DNA of 28,428 nt from JAFAVZ01 sp036009105 (GTDB lineage: Bacteria > Acidobacteriota > Thermoanaerobaculia > Gp7-AA8). The position numbers and the translations under genes were made by a program. Positions 1-8,705 of this stretch are shown here, piece by piece; position 1 is the stretch's first letter; each line of letters starts with the position of its first letter. The notes beneath the pieces are model-generated. The model worked only from the letters and a program-made list of their open reading frames with translations. It ran no database searches and was not told the DNA's origin. Location: assembly GCA_036009105.1 (NCBI GenBank), contig DASYMJ010000301.1, positions 1-28,428 of the forward strand, given 5' to 3'.

Positions 1-222
1 GCTCTCGAGGCGGCCGAGTTTGTCGTAGACATACGATTCGCTTCCGATGGCGGTGATGTTGCCGGCGCCGTCGTAGCGATAGTCGCCGGCGGTCCAGGCG
101 AAGGGGCCCACGTCCGCCTTCGGCTTCAGATGCTCGAGCGCTGCCACGGCCCGCGGTGCCGCATCCGCGGCGAACAGCGAAGGAGCGAGAGCGACAAGCA
201 GCCCGAACGCGAAGCGGCGCAT
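1..222 (-). CDS. RHS/YD-repeat protein, N-terminal fragment (runs off the window)
   Basis: The reading frame starts at the ATG at 222-220 and stays open to the window edge, giving 74 residues. It opens with a signal peptide (MRRFAFGLLVALAPSLFAAD) and then quickly enters a YD/RHS-type repeat, visible as YRYDGAGNIT and YVYDKLGRLES. The start codon overlaps the upstream RHS gene's stop (TGATG on the coding strand), so translation is probably coupled. RHS cores form shells around C-terminal cargo, often toxins, but the C-terminus lies outside the window, so no cargo can be named. It is odd that the protein enters RHS repeats straight after the signal peptide, with no N-terminal domain. It may be a separately exported RHS core that works with its neighbour. 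Confidence 0.75.
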   Translation of the reverse strand, partial: MRRFAFGLLVALAPSLFAADAAPRAVAALEHLKPKADVGPFAWTAGDYRYDGAGNITAIGSESYVYDKLGRLES

Positions 223-3200
223 CACTTCACGCCGCTCCGCATCTGCACGAAGTCCGAGCGCAGGATGGGCGTGCCGGCGGCCAGGACAGGCGTCGGATAG
301 GTGATCGGCGGCAGGCCGAGCTGGCTGCGCGCGGCGGCGAGCGCGGTCCGCATCTCGTTGACCTGCGCGGCCAGCACCGTGCCGGTCAGATCCGGATAAT
401 CCGGCCCCCACGCGGCCGCCTGCCCGGCCTCGGCCCGCAGCGCATCGATCGCCTTGCGCATCTGCGCGAAGTGTACGCCGCGGATCACCGTCACGCCTGC
501 CGTGATCGTGTCGTCGGTGAAGGTCATGGCCGTGGCGACGTCCGCCGCGCTGGCCGCCGAGCTCACGCCGTTTCCGTCCACCACGCGCACGCGATACATG
601 TACGCATGATTCTCGAGCGCATCGGCATCGAGGAAGGACGTCGTCGTGGCCCCGAGGGTGACGTAGTCGTGATAACCGGTGCGGTTGTACCACCGCTGCA
701 GGACGTAATTGCGCACGCCGGCAGGCGTCGACACGGCATTCCATGTCACGAGGATCCCGCCCGCCGGCTGATAGGTGGCGCTAAGGCCGGCTGGCGCGGA
801 GGGTGGGGTGACCGTGACGGTGACCGCGTTGCTGTTCGCGACCGCAGCGCAGTCATTGGACACCCGCACCCAATAAGAGGCGTTCTGCGCGGGGAGGAAC
901 GACAGCACATTCGCCGTCGCACCGCTCACCGGGACGGACGTCTCTCCGCTCGCCCCCTGATACCACTGGAAATGCGGAGCGCTGCCCGTCGCCGTGACGG
1001 TGAGCGTCGCGGTCTGGCCCGAGACGACCGTGACCGGCGAGGGCTGCCCGGTGATCGCCACCGTGTTGCAGGTGGTGACGGTGGCCGTCGTGCTATCCGC
1101 AGCGCCGCAGTTGTTCGAGGCATGCAGCCAATAGCTCGTCGTGGAGGACACCGTCACCGGCAGCGAGCTCATGACCGAGCCGGGACCGAGGACGGTCGTG
1201 GTCGCGCCGCCTATCTGCTGGCCGGTAAAAGGGGACGCACCTACATACCACTGCAGAGTGAAGGGGTGGCTGGTCGTGTCGACATCGCCATTGACCTGTG
1301 CGGAGAGCGTCACGGTGGTGCCGGACGTGATCGTCGTCGAGGCCGGCTGCACGGCGATGGTCGCGGCCGTGCACGATGCGGCATCCGAGGCGCCGGTGAC
1401 GCTGAGCATGGCCGGGCGGCGCATCGCGGAGGAGTCGCCGGTCTGCAGGTCGGTAATGCCGTTCGCATGACCGACCGACTTCACGAGACCGTTGCTCCAG
1501 TACGCGATGTCGTTATGTTGACTGGCCGGCATGTCGACGCCCTCCAGCAAACCGCGTCTGTAGCGGTTGCTGATGGTCGGGGCGGCGTTCGCGACGCTAT
1601 TACAGGGCGCGAACGTGCAAGAGGGATAGGTGATGGTGGAGGGAGCGCCGAGAGGGTCCTGCGCCACGCTGGTCTCGAACGTGATGAGGTCCGCACCGCC
1701 GGGAAGCAGGTCGGTGCACGGTTGCCCGGGAGCCACCGCACAAGTCTTCTCCCGGGTGGTTCGCTTGCCGGCCCGGCCGTCCCGGCCGTCATAGACATAG
1801 GACTCCACGACCTGGAAATTGAAGAGGGTGGACGAGCTGCCGTCGAAGACCCAGTTGTGACGGATGGCGGTCACCAGCTTGCCGTTGCGGCGGTCCGCCG
1901 GCGCGTTATCCGTGCCGAAGGCGAGCTCCTTCAATGGCCGGCCGGTGCCGGTCTCGTAGATCTTGCGCAAGCGCTCCGCCCGGTCGTACTCGAACTTCAG
2001 ATCGGTCGCGCCGTCCACGCGGCGCAGCGCATGGCCGCGAGCGTCATAGTCGGCATAAGTGGTCGATTTCTCGGGATGCGTCTCGCCGGTGAGAAAGCCG
2101 CGATTGTCGTAGAGGAAGGTCCGCACCTGTCCGCAAGACGTCCCCTCCGCGTTGAAGGAGTTCATGCAGACGGACCGGAGGCGGTTGCCGATGTCGTAGC
2201 TGTATGACGTCACGACGTTGTTCGGCTCCGTCACCTTCCACAGCTTTCCCTCGCGGTCATAGGTTTCCGTCGTCGTGGCGTCTTCATCGCCGTTCTCGGT
2301 CCGCACGTTCACCGTGCGCGTCATTTGCGAAGCGCCGGTATAGGTGAACACGACCTTGCTGTGGTCGGGCGAGGTGACGATGCGGGGGCGCCCCAGGGGG
2401 TCGTAATCGAAGGTGGTGAAGTTCGCGGGGATCGCCTCCGACTCCGACACGCGCGTTTTCCAGCCCAGGCCGTTGTAATCGGTGCGGACGATGGAGAGGC
2501 TTTCGTCCGGCATCACCTTCTGCTGTTTCAGCAGCCGGCCGAAGCCGTCGAAGATGAGCGTATTGACAGGCAACGGTCGTACCGGGGCCGGAGTGGTCTG
2601 CTGGCTGATCGTGACCGTCGGCGGGTTCATCGAATAGTCGTACTTTGTGGTCGCGGAGCGCTCGGAGGGGCCTGAATTGTCCGGCGCCGCCGTCTTGATC
2701 CTCCCCAACTGGTCGTAGCCGAAGGTCGTACCCACGTCCGCGGTGTCGATGCTTTTGGTGATGAATCCCGTGTTTGCATCTGCCTCCTGATGGAGGATCT
2801 GCAATACGGTGCTGCTGCCGTCCTTGTATTTCGAGGTCAGCAATGCGCCGTTCGACGCCCACTCGTGCGCGAGCGAGAATGCAGCGGGGGTAGGAGGCGT
2901 CGTGCAGAGGGCCGTCGAGGCGGGGAATTCTGGTATGTCCCCTCCGTAGTACTGCTCCGTGGCAATGTTCCCGCGAGCGTCTTTCGTGAAGACGGCCAGC
3001 AGATCGGTCTGCAGGTAGGGCGGATTGGCCGGAGGGGTGACGTTGGAGCGGAAGGTGCGGCGGTGGGTCAGGAAGCCGCTGGGGTCGAAGCAGGCCTCCG
3101 TCCTGGCCGTCACGGTCGTCGCCGGCAGGGTACCGGCGTTCGGCAGCGCCTCGGTGACGGTCTCATAGTTGAACGTATTGAGGATCCAGGGATCGAGAGG

Positions 3201-4955
3201 CGAGAACTGCGGATAAGGATCATATCCGGTCGCCCTCGCTTTGTAATCGCCGAACGCGGGATTGAAGTTGGTGAACGTGGTGCGCTCGTCGCGCCGGCCG
3301 AACGTGCCCCTGGTTTGGGTCGTGCGGTAGTGGCCGAGACCGTCGAAGTGGTCGTATTCGGTATCGGCCAGTTTGCCGTCCTCGTAGCGGGTTCTCTCCC
3401 CCATCACCCGCCGGTTGTAGTCCGTATTGATGGACGACAATACATTGGGCAGATAGACGTCGCCCTCGTATTTCACGAAGCGGCGCCGCAATACGACGTT
3501 CCAGTTCCCGGTATTGCCGTCCGGCCCGAGATCCTCGGACGACACGTACCAGCCAGCCTCCTCGTTCGATTCCGGCCGCCGGGAAAGCGGCAGGCCGTAT
3601 TCGGCAGGAATGCCCCAGTCGCAGTTCTGCGCACAGATGCTGAAGTAGCTGCGCGTGCGGCGGATGATGGGACTGGCCGCGGTGTCGGCGTGATCGGTCA
3701 CCACCACCCGGTGCTCCACCCCCAGGTTGCCGACCAGCTCCTGGGCGTATTCACGCGTGCCGAGGACCGCGTTGCCGAATTTCATGGTGCGGGTCTCCAC
3801 GGCGACCGGCGTCTGGAAGAGGGTGCCTTCCGGCGGCTTCGGCGGATGGAGCTGGGTAAACGCGCCGGAAAGGGCGAATTGCTGATACGTCCAGGAAAGC
3901 TCGCCGCCGGTCGGCAGAGTGAGCGATTTGAGACTGCCGGAGGAGTCGGGGCAGTCGCCCTCCGGCGTCGATCCGCACCTCACGTACTGCGCACTCCAGC
4001 TCAAACCCTCCGGCATGTCGATGCGAGTCAGCAGCGCGACCGCGGTGTCCGCGGGCATGAGCGGGTCGATCTCGCCGGAGACGTCGATGGGGTGGCGCGG
4101 GATGTGGCTCCACAGCCCGTTGTCCTCACTCTCGTAGTGAAAGGAATAAGACGCGACCTGCCCCTCGGTCACGGCCAGCCTCACCTCGGAAACCGACGCG
4201 TGGTCGACGTCCTGGCCGCCTTCCTCGCCATACGTCGCCGTGCTCTTGAAGAAGACATCATGGACCCGATTCGCGCTGTCGGTGATGTGCCAGTGAGGCG
4301 TGCCGTTCGGCCCGTCGTTGACGCTGGTGATATTGACGAAATTACCGAAGCGGTCGTTCATCGACTTGAGCCGGCCGTTGCTGTCGAACATGTGATACGT
4401 GCCATCCGGGAACTCGAGCCGGATGTTGTCCGCCACGCGCGTGTCCAGCCGGAGGTAGGAGCCATCCGCACTGTAAGAAACGCCCGGCGTGGTGGTGACG
4501 TCGGTCGGGTGCGCCGTTCCCCGGAAACAGTGCGTACCGCCGTCGGGAGCGACGTAGGCCCACCCGCCGGCGAGGCCCGCCGCGCAGGGAAGGTCCTGGG
4601 TGAGCTCCCCCAGGCTGAGGCGCCAGCCGAAGCCGGCGTTCTGCCGCTTGGCCGGGAACGGCCAGGTGAAATGCTTCTGCTCGCTGTCCACGGTGCGCTC
4701 CACGGAGGCGAATTCCCAGCTGTTGCCGCCGTAATGGAGGACGAAGCCGTACGAGAGATTGCCGCCCAGGTGATAAGTCTGGCCGATGGGGATGGAGACA
4801 TTGAGGTTGCCGTTGAAGAGATTGACCGTATCGAGATCGCCGAACTCATATGCCTTTTCGGCGGCGATGCCCCTCTCCCAGTTCGGATGCTGGGCCTGCG
4901 CATGTGTCCTGTGCGCGGCGGCGAGCAGCAGGAGGATGGCCAGCGCGCGCTTCAC
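222..4955 (-). CDS. Exported RHS/YD-repeat protein with two Ig-like domains, FnIII and a C-terminal MR-repeat domain
   Basis: A protein of 1577 aa. I place the start at the GTG at 4955-4953 because it opens a signal peptide (VKRALAILLLLAAAHRTHAQ) and overlaps the upstream stop by four bases (GTGA). A longer open frame to 5276 only shadows the upstream gene. After an N-terminal exported domain, YD repeats run over about residues 780-1000 (FDYDPLGRPRIV, YSYDIGNRLRSV, FLYDNRGFLTGE, FEYDRAERLRKI). Two Ig-like domains follow at about 1193-1290 and 1295-1378, each starting at a Cys. Next are an FnIII domain at about 1383-1475 and a C-terminal domain from about 1488 with three related motifs (HFAQMRKAIDALR, VNEMRTALAAAR, DFVQMRSG). 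It is probably a large surface or secreted protein. RHS identity is clear; its function (adhesion, toxin delivery) is not. Confidence 0.85.
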   Translation of the reverse strand: MKRALAILLLLAAAHRTHAQAQHPNWERGIAAEKAYEFGDLDTVNLFNGNLNVSIPIGQTYHLGGNLSYGFVLHYGGNSWEFASVERTVDSEQKHFTWPFPAKRQNAGFGWRLSLGELTQDLPCAAGLAGGWAYVAPDGGTHCFRGTAHPTDVTTTPGVSYSADGSYLRLDTRVADNIRLEFPDGTYHMFDSNGRLKSMNDRFGNFVNITSVNDGPNGTPHWHITDSANRVHDVFFKSTATYGEEGGQDVDHASVSEVRLAVTEGQVASYSFHYESEDNGLWSHIPRHPIDVSGEIDPLMPADTAVALLTRIDMPEGLSWSAQYVRCGSTPEGDCPDSSGSLKSLTLPTGGELSWTYQQFALSGAFTQLHPPKPPEGTLFQTPVAVETRTMKFGNAVLGTREYAQELVGNLGVEHRVVVTDHADTAASPIIRRTRSYFSICAQNCDWGIPAEYGLPLSRRPESNEEAGWYVSSEDLGPDGNTGNWNVVLRRRFVKYEGDVYLPNVLSSINTDYNRRVMGERTRYEDGKLADTEYDHFDGLGHYRTTQTRGTFGRRDERTTFTNFNPAFGDYKARATGYDPYPQFSPLDPWILNTFNYETVTEALPNAGTLPATTVTARTEACFDPSGFLTHRRTFRSNVTPPANPPYLQTDLLAVFTKDARGNIATEQYYGGDIPEFPASTALCTTPPTPAAFSLAHEWASNGALLTSKYKDGSSTVLQILHQEADANTGFITKSIDTADVGTTFGYDQLGRIKTAAPDNSGPSERSATTKYDYSMNPPTVTISQQTTPAPVRPLPVNTLIFDGFGRLLKQQKVMPDESLSIVRTDYNGLGWKTRVSESEAIPANFTTFDYDPLGRPRIVTSPDHSKVVFTYTGASQMTRTVNVRTENGDEDATTTETYDREGKLWKVTEPNNVVTSYSYDIGNRLRSVCMNSFNAEGTSCGQVRTFLYDNRGFLTGETHPEKSTTYADYDARGHALRRVDGATDLKFEYDRAERLRKIYETGTGRPLKELAFGTDNAPADRRNGKLVTAIRHNWVFDGSSSTLFNFQVVESYVYDGRDGRAGKRTTREKTCAVAPGQPCTDLLPGGADLITFETSVAQDPLGAPSTITYPSCTFAPCNSVANAAPTISNRYRRGLLEGVDMPASQHNDIAYWSNGLVKSVGHANGITDLQTGDSSAMRRPAMLSVTGASDAASCTAATIAVQPASTTITSGTTVTLSAQVNGDVDTTSHPFTLQWYVGASPFTGQQIGGATTTVLGPGSVMSSLPVTVSSTTSYWLHASNNCGAADSTTATVTTCNTVAITGQPSPVTVVSGQTATLTVTATGSAPHFQWYQGASGETSVPVSGATANVLSFLPAQNASYWVRVSNDCAAVANSNAVTVTVTPPSAPAGLSATYQPAGGILVTWNAVSTPAGVRNYVLQRWYNRTGYHDYVTLGATTTSFLDADALENHAYMYRVRVVDGNGVSSAASAADVATAMTFTDDTITAGVTVIRGVHFAQMRKAIDALRAEAGQAAAWGPDYPDLTGTVLAAQVNEMRTALAAARSQLGLPPITYPTPVLAAGTPILRSDFVQMRSGVK

Positions 4956-5608
4956 TTCGTCACCTCGATGACGGCGAAGTGCAGGTTCATCGGCTGGAAG
5001 CAGAGCAGCAGGTCGCCCTTCTTGAGCTTCTTCGGCGGCGCCGCGTCCGTATGGAAGCCGGTGAATTTCTCGACGGAGAGACGCGACTTGCCATCGAGCA
5101 GGCCGTCCTCGTCCTTCTCGCCGCCGTCGCCGAGCATGACATGCCAGACGCCGGATTTCGGGCTGACCAGGAACACGTCCGCCATCTCCATCGGGATGTC
5201 GAGACCTTCCGGCTCGCCGGCCGCATTGTTCTTGAAGAACGTGCCGGTATTGAGGGTGCGCCGGAGCGGGGCGCAATCGCCGGAGGGGCAGGCCACCGCG
5301 TATTGGCCGCTCTCGATGTCGATCACGGCCCAGACGGACCTCTGCACGACCTCGTAATTCGCCTCATACCGGGCCGTTCCGTCTTTCCCGCCGGTGAGCA
5401 TCGCGCTGTCCTGCTTGAGGCGGGTGATGTAGACGTCCGGTTGGCGCGACATCATGAACATGGCCGCGGCGCCTCCCGGCGTGAGCCCGGTGACGGTGAC
5501 GCCTTTGGCCTCGAACGTGATCGCCGGCGGCGGCGCGGTTTGCGCGGCGTAGAGAGGGATTGCTACAAGGACGGCGAGCGCACAGCGAAGCAGCGCGACG
5601 ATTCGCAT
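4952..5608 (-). CDS. Exported hypothetical protein, coupled to the RHS gene
   Basis: A protein of 218 aa with an N-terminal signal peptide (MRIVALLRCALAVLVAIPLY, cleavage near AAQ). The start is supported by a strong Shine-Dalgarno sequence, GGAGGATTC at 5619-5611. The mature part is polar, with a possible disulfide pair (ACPSGDC), and I recognise no enzymatic motif. Its stop overlaps the GTG start of the 1577-aa RHS gene, so the two are probably co-translated in the order exported protein, RHS protein, second RHS protein. By position it could be a partner or chaperone of the RHS protein, but nothing in the sequence shows this. Confidence 0.8.
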   Translation of the reverse strand: MRIVALLRCALAVLVAIPLYAAQTAPPPAITFEAKGVTVTGLTPGGAAAMFMMSRQPDVYITRLKQDSAMLTGGKDGTARYEANYEVVQRSVWAVIDIESGQYAVACPSGDCAPLRRTLNTGTFFKNNAAGEPEGLDIPMEMADVFLVSPKSGVWHVMLGDGGEKDEDGLLDGKSRLSVEKFTGFHTDAAPPKKLKKGDLLLCFQPMNLHFAVIEVTK

Positions 5609-5770
5609 CTGAATCCTCCGGGACCGATTGGGGACACGAGGCTCTCAGGCAGCCCGAGCCGCGCTCTCAACGCGGCCGGATGCACATTTTGCTTATGGAT
5701 TTGGACCAGCGAAAGCCTGCCAGACTTACGGCGGGCGGTCAAGAAACATCTATGAACGTTGCCTGTTCGC

Positions 5771-5776
5771 TAACAT
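5771..5776 (+). promoter_or_regulatory. -10-like element for the pseudouridine synthase gene
   Basis: TAACAT (matches TATAAT at 4 of 6 positions) ends eight bases before the ATG at 5785. There is no Shine-Dalgarno sequence, so transcription could start on or next to the start codon (leaderless mRNA). I see no convincing -35. Confidence 0.35.
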
Positions 5777-5784
5777 GTACCTCC

Positions 5785-6510
5785 ATGGCCACCAAGCCCC
5801 CACCGGGCGACCGTCCGCTCAAGACATTGGAGCGCGTATTGTCGAAGGCGGGGCTCGGCTCGCGCAGCGAGGCGCGGCGGTGGATTGGCGCGCGGCGGGT
5901 GAAGGTGAACGGGCGGGTGGTGGAGGATCCGGACCGGTGGGTCGATCTGGAGAGAGACGCCGTCCTGTTCGACGACGAGCCGCTGGAGAGCGAAAAGCAT
6001 CTTTATCTGCTGTTGTACAAGCCGGCCGGGTACATCACCACGTATCGCGACCCGGAGGGGCGGAAGACGATTTACGACCTCCTGCCGGAGCGGGAGCGCT
6101 ATTTGTTTCCGGTCGGGCGGCTCGATCTCGACACGAGCGGCCTCTTATTGCTGACCAACGACACGCAATTCGCGGAGAGGCTGACCAATCCGGAGTATCA
6201 CGTGCCGAAGACCTACCGGGTCAAGGCGTCGCGGCCATTGAGCGACGTCGACCTCGAGCGGCTGCGCAATGGCCTCGAACTGCGGGATGGGCCGACCAGG
6301 CCGGCGGCGGTGGAGCGCACCGGGGTGGCGGCGTTCGAGATCACCATCACCGAGGGGCGGAACCGGCAGGTGCGGCGGATGGTGGAGGCGCTGGACGCGA
6401 GAGTGGAGAAACTGGTGCGCATCGCCATCGGCCCGGTCGGCATCGGCGAGCTGCAGAGCGGGCAGACCCGCGAGCTGACGGAAGAGGAAGTGAGACGATT
6501 GAAGGGATGA
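5785..6510 (+). CDS. rluB: 23S/16S rRNA pseudouridine synthase, RsuA/RluB family
   Basis: A protein of 241 aa that isomerises a uridine to pseudouridine in ribosomal RNA. An S4 RNA-binding domain occupies about residues 10-55 (LSKAGLGSRSEARRWI, RVKVNGRVV). The catalytic domain follows, with the family signature GRLDLDTSGLLLLTND; the catalytic aspartate is D114. KPAGYITTYRDPEGRKTIYD and the C-terminal EGRNRQVRRM are also typical. Length and motifs fit RluB or RsuA better than RluE/F; the exact target base cannot be read from sequence. I chose the ATG at 5785 over an in-frame ATG at 5752 because it lies just before the S4 domain and behind a -10-like box. Its last bases (ATGA) overlap the start of the lipoprotein gene. 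Confidence 0.9.
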   Translation: MATKPPPGDRPLKTLERVLSKAGLGSRSEARRWIGARRVKVNGRVVEDPDRWVDLERDAVLFDDEPLESEKHLYLLLYKPAGYITTYRDPEGRKTIYDLLPERERYLFPVGRLDLDTSGLLLLTNDTQFAERLTNPEYHVPKTYRVKASRPLSDVDLERLRNGLELRDGPTRPAAVERTGVAAFEITITEGRNRQVRRMVEALDARVEKLVRIAIGPVGIGELQSGQTRELTEEEVRRLKG

Positions 6511-7043
6511 AGAAGCTGATCGTGATCGTGCTGCTGGCCGTGGCGTGTGGCGGCAACAACGAGCGGAAGCCACCGGCGAAGCCGAGCACGCCGCCCACGC
6601 CGGCCGCCGCGGCGGCGAAAGAGCTGATCGCGAGCTCGCCCGAGTTCGGCGACTACCAGTTCACCGACGCGGCGGTCACCATCCCCATAACCCGCGGCGC
6701 CATGAACGAGCCGGCGCGCAAGATCGCCGAAGCGCTGGTCAAGGGCGGGTGGCTGGGGTGGAGCGGCGGCCGGCTCGTGGTGAAGAAGACGGACGACAAG
6801 CGCTTCCTGGTGAGGCCGAACGGGACGCTGGACGTGGTGCCGCTGGCGAAGAAGGAGCTGGGCGCCGTCAAGGCGGTGAACGGCGAGAAGGTCGACTTCA
6901 CCTGGCGCTGGGTCCCGAACGAGATCGGCAAGGCGCTCCGGTTCGATGAAAAGGAGCAGCAGGCCACCGCAACCCTCTACTGGGACGGAAGCAGGTGGGC
7001 GGTATTGAGCATCATCAGGTCCGGGTCAGGGCCAGCATCGTGA
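6507..7043 (+). CDS. Putative lipoprotein of unknown function
   Basis: A protein of 178 aa that starts with a lipoprotein signal peptide: MKKLIVIVLLAVACGG has the lipobox LAVAC, so the Cys at residue 14 would be acylated. A Pro/Ala-rich linker (KPSTPPTPAAAAAK) follows, then a globular domain of about 130 residues with alternating charged and beta-type segments ending in YWDGSRWAVLSII. I recognise no family. The gene overlaps the pseudouridine synthase stop by four bases (ATGA), so the two are translationally coupled. It runs 29 bases into the convergent phosphatase gene at its 3' end. Confidence 0.8.
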   Translation: MKKLIVIVLLAVACGGNNERKPPAKPSTPPTPAAAAAKELIASSPEFGDYQFTDAAVTIPITRGAMNEPARKIAEALVKGGWLGWSGGRLVVKKTDDKRFLVRPNGTLDVVPLAKKELGAVKAVNGEKVDFTWRWVPNEIGKALRFDEKEQQATATLYWDGSRWAVLSIIRSGSGPAS

Positions 7044-8634
7044 TGTCGTCCCCGGCCGGCGCGCCGCCGCTCCAGGTCTGCACGTGCGTCTCGATCCGTT
7101 CCATCAGCTCCGGCGCGGACGCTCCCTGCGCCTCCTCGAGCAGGCGCGTCACGGCGGCGAGCCCCAGCTGCTCCTCCTCCGCGTTCTCCGCCTCGGTCAC
7201 CCCGTCCGTGAACAGCACCAGCGAGTCGCCGCGCAGCAGGCGCACCTGCTGATCGCGATACTTCGCCGTCGGGAAGAGTCCCACCACCATGTCGGTGATG
7301 GTCAGGGGCCGGGCGCCGTCCCTCGACACCACGAGCGGCGGCACGTGCCCGGCGTTCGCGTAGTCGACCACGCCCGTGGCCGGATCGAGCACGCCGGCGA
7401 ACAGCGTGGCGAACTTCGTCGGCGCGGTGCGCGGCGCCAGGGTCTCGTTGATGCGGCGCACCAGCTCCGCCGGCGTCGGATCGGCCTGGCTGAAGATGTC
7501 GAATGCCGTGGCCAGTGACGCCATCACCAGGGCGGCGGTGATCCCCTTCCCGCTCACGTCCGCGATCACGAAATAGATCCGGCCGCTCGGCCGCACCACC
7601 ACGTCGTAGTAGTCGCCGCTCACCGTGCGGCAAGGCTTGTTGCGGGCGGCGAAGAGATAGCCGTCCACGGCCGGCAGCTCGGTGGGCAGCAGGCGGCTCT
7701 GGATGGTGTAGGCCGTCCGCAGCTCCTCGTCCATGCGCGCCTTCGCCGTCGCCTCCTCGCGCAGCCGCGTCGTCTCCAGCTTGGCCGCGGCGAAGAGGGC
7801 GATCTGGGCGATGAGCTTCAGGTCATCGGCCGTCACCATCCCCTTCTGGGCCAGGAAGTCGAGATAGAGCACGCCGAGGACGGTGTCGCGGACGAGGAGC
7901 GGGGCGCAGACGGCGGAGCGGATCTGCTGGCCGATGAGCGACTCGGCGCGGGCGAGCTTCTCGTCGGCGCCGGTGTCGACGAAGGAGACGACGCTGCGCC
8001 CTTCGATCACCTCGCCGAGCAGGGTTCTGCTGATGATGAGGTCCGTCGAGTCGCTGGCATCGCGGCGGCGGAGATGGACGGTGGCGAACTGGCCGTTCGC
8101 GTCGAGCAGGGCGAGCGCGGCGCGGGAGGGATCGAACACCTCGACCACCCGGTCCAGGATGAAATCGAACAGCTCCTCCAGCGGGCGGTCCTCGATGAAC
8201 TCGATGGCCAGGTCGGTCAGCACGCTGGTCCGCTCGCGGGGGCGGCCCATGATCGTCTCGTCCACGTCGCGGGCCCGGATGGCGATGGACTTCGCCTGCG
8301 AGGAGCTGTCGATCGGGATCAGCTGCGACTGTGCGGTCGCGCCGCCCTCGAAGACGACTTCCGTGTCGCCCAGGCCGATGCGGTCGCCGGGGCTGAGCGT
8401 GGCGGGCGTGGAGAGGCGGATGCCGTTGAGCAGGGTGCCGTTGACGCTCCCCAGATCGCGCACCATCCAGCGCCCGTCGTCGTACGCAATCTCCGCGTGG
8501 TGGCGGGAGAGGAAGCGGTCGCGGATGGGCAGGGTGCACTCCGCGGCCCGCCCCAGGATCACGGCGGGAGGCGGAAAGGAAAGCTGCCGGGGCGGGAGGT
8601 TGGGTTGGTGGATGGTCAAATGTGCATTCGGCAC
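7015..8634 (-). CDS. FHA-GAF-SpoIIE (PP2C-type) serine phosphatase
   Basis: A cytoplasmic signalling protein of 539 aa. An FHA domain at about residues 1-97 (DRFLSRHHAEI, GSVNGTLLNG) binds phosphothreonine peptides. A GAF domain at about 130-290 probably senses a small ligand. The C-terminal SpoIIE/PP2C domain from about 310 keeps the metal-binding aspartates in SGDYYDVV, DVSGKG, FTDGVTEAE and GDDITML, so it should be an active phosphatase of the RsbU kind, often acting on anti-sigma-factor antagonists. No partner is encoded nearby. The start is the GTG at 8634-8632, needed to complete the FHA strand. There is no Shine-Dalgarno sequence, but a perfect TATAAT lies eight bases upstream. Confidence 0.92.
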   Translation of the reverse strand: MPNAHLTIHQPNLPPRQLSFPPPAVILGRAAECTLPIRDRFLSRHHAEIAYDDGRWMVRDLGSVNGTLLNGIRLSTPATLSPGDRIGLGDTEVVFEGGATAQSQLIPIDSSSQAKSIAIRARDVDETIMGRPRERTSVLTDLAIEFIEDRPLEELFDFILDRVVEVFDPSRAALALLDANGQFATVHLRRRDASDSTDLIISRTLLGEVIEGRSVVSFVDTGADEKLARAESLIGQQIRSAVCAPLLVRDTVLGVLYLDFLAQKGMVTADDLKLIAQIALFAAAKLETTRLREEATAKARMDEELRTAYTIQSRLLPTELPAVDGYLFAARNKPCRTVSGDYYDVVVRPSGRIYFVIADVSGKGITAALVMASLATAFDIFSQADPTPAELVRRINETLAPRTAPTKFATLFAGVLDPATGVVDYANAGHVPPLVVSRDGARPLTITDMVVGLFPTAKYRDQQVRLLRGDSLVLFTDGVTEAENAEEEQLGLAAVTRLLEEAQGASAPELMERIETHVQTWSGGAPAGDDITMLALTRT

Positions 8635-8642
8635 GGCGGCGA

Positions 8643-8648
8643 ATTATA
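8643..8648 (-). promoter_or_regulatory. Consensus -10 box for the FHA-GAF-SpoIIE gene
   Basis: On the minus strand TATAAT occupies 8648-8643, followed by eight bases and then the GTG start at 8634. This is the spacing expected when transcription begins at the start codon. The -35 region has no good TTGACA. The 71-base gap is shared with the divergent TonB-receptor gene. Confidence 0.5.
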
Positions 8649-8705
8649 GGGGCCGGGCCGGGATAAGATGGGCCATACATCGGTTCAAAAATAAGGAGTC
8701 CACGC

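Noticed and set aside
156..2207. Long plus-strand open frame opposite the RHS gene
   Set aside because: Arg/Gly/Ala-rich shadow with no domain; the minus strand has clear YD and Ig motifs.
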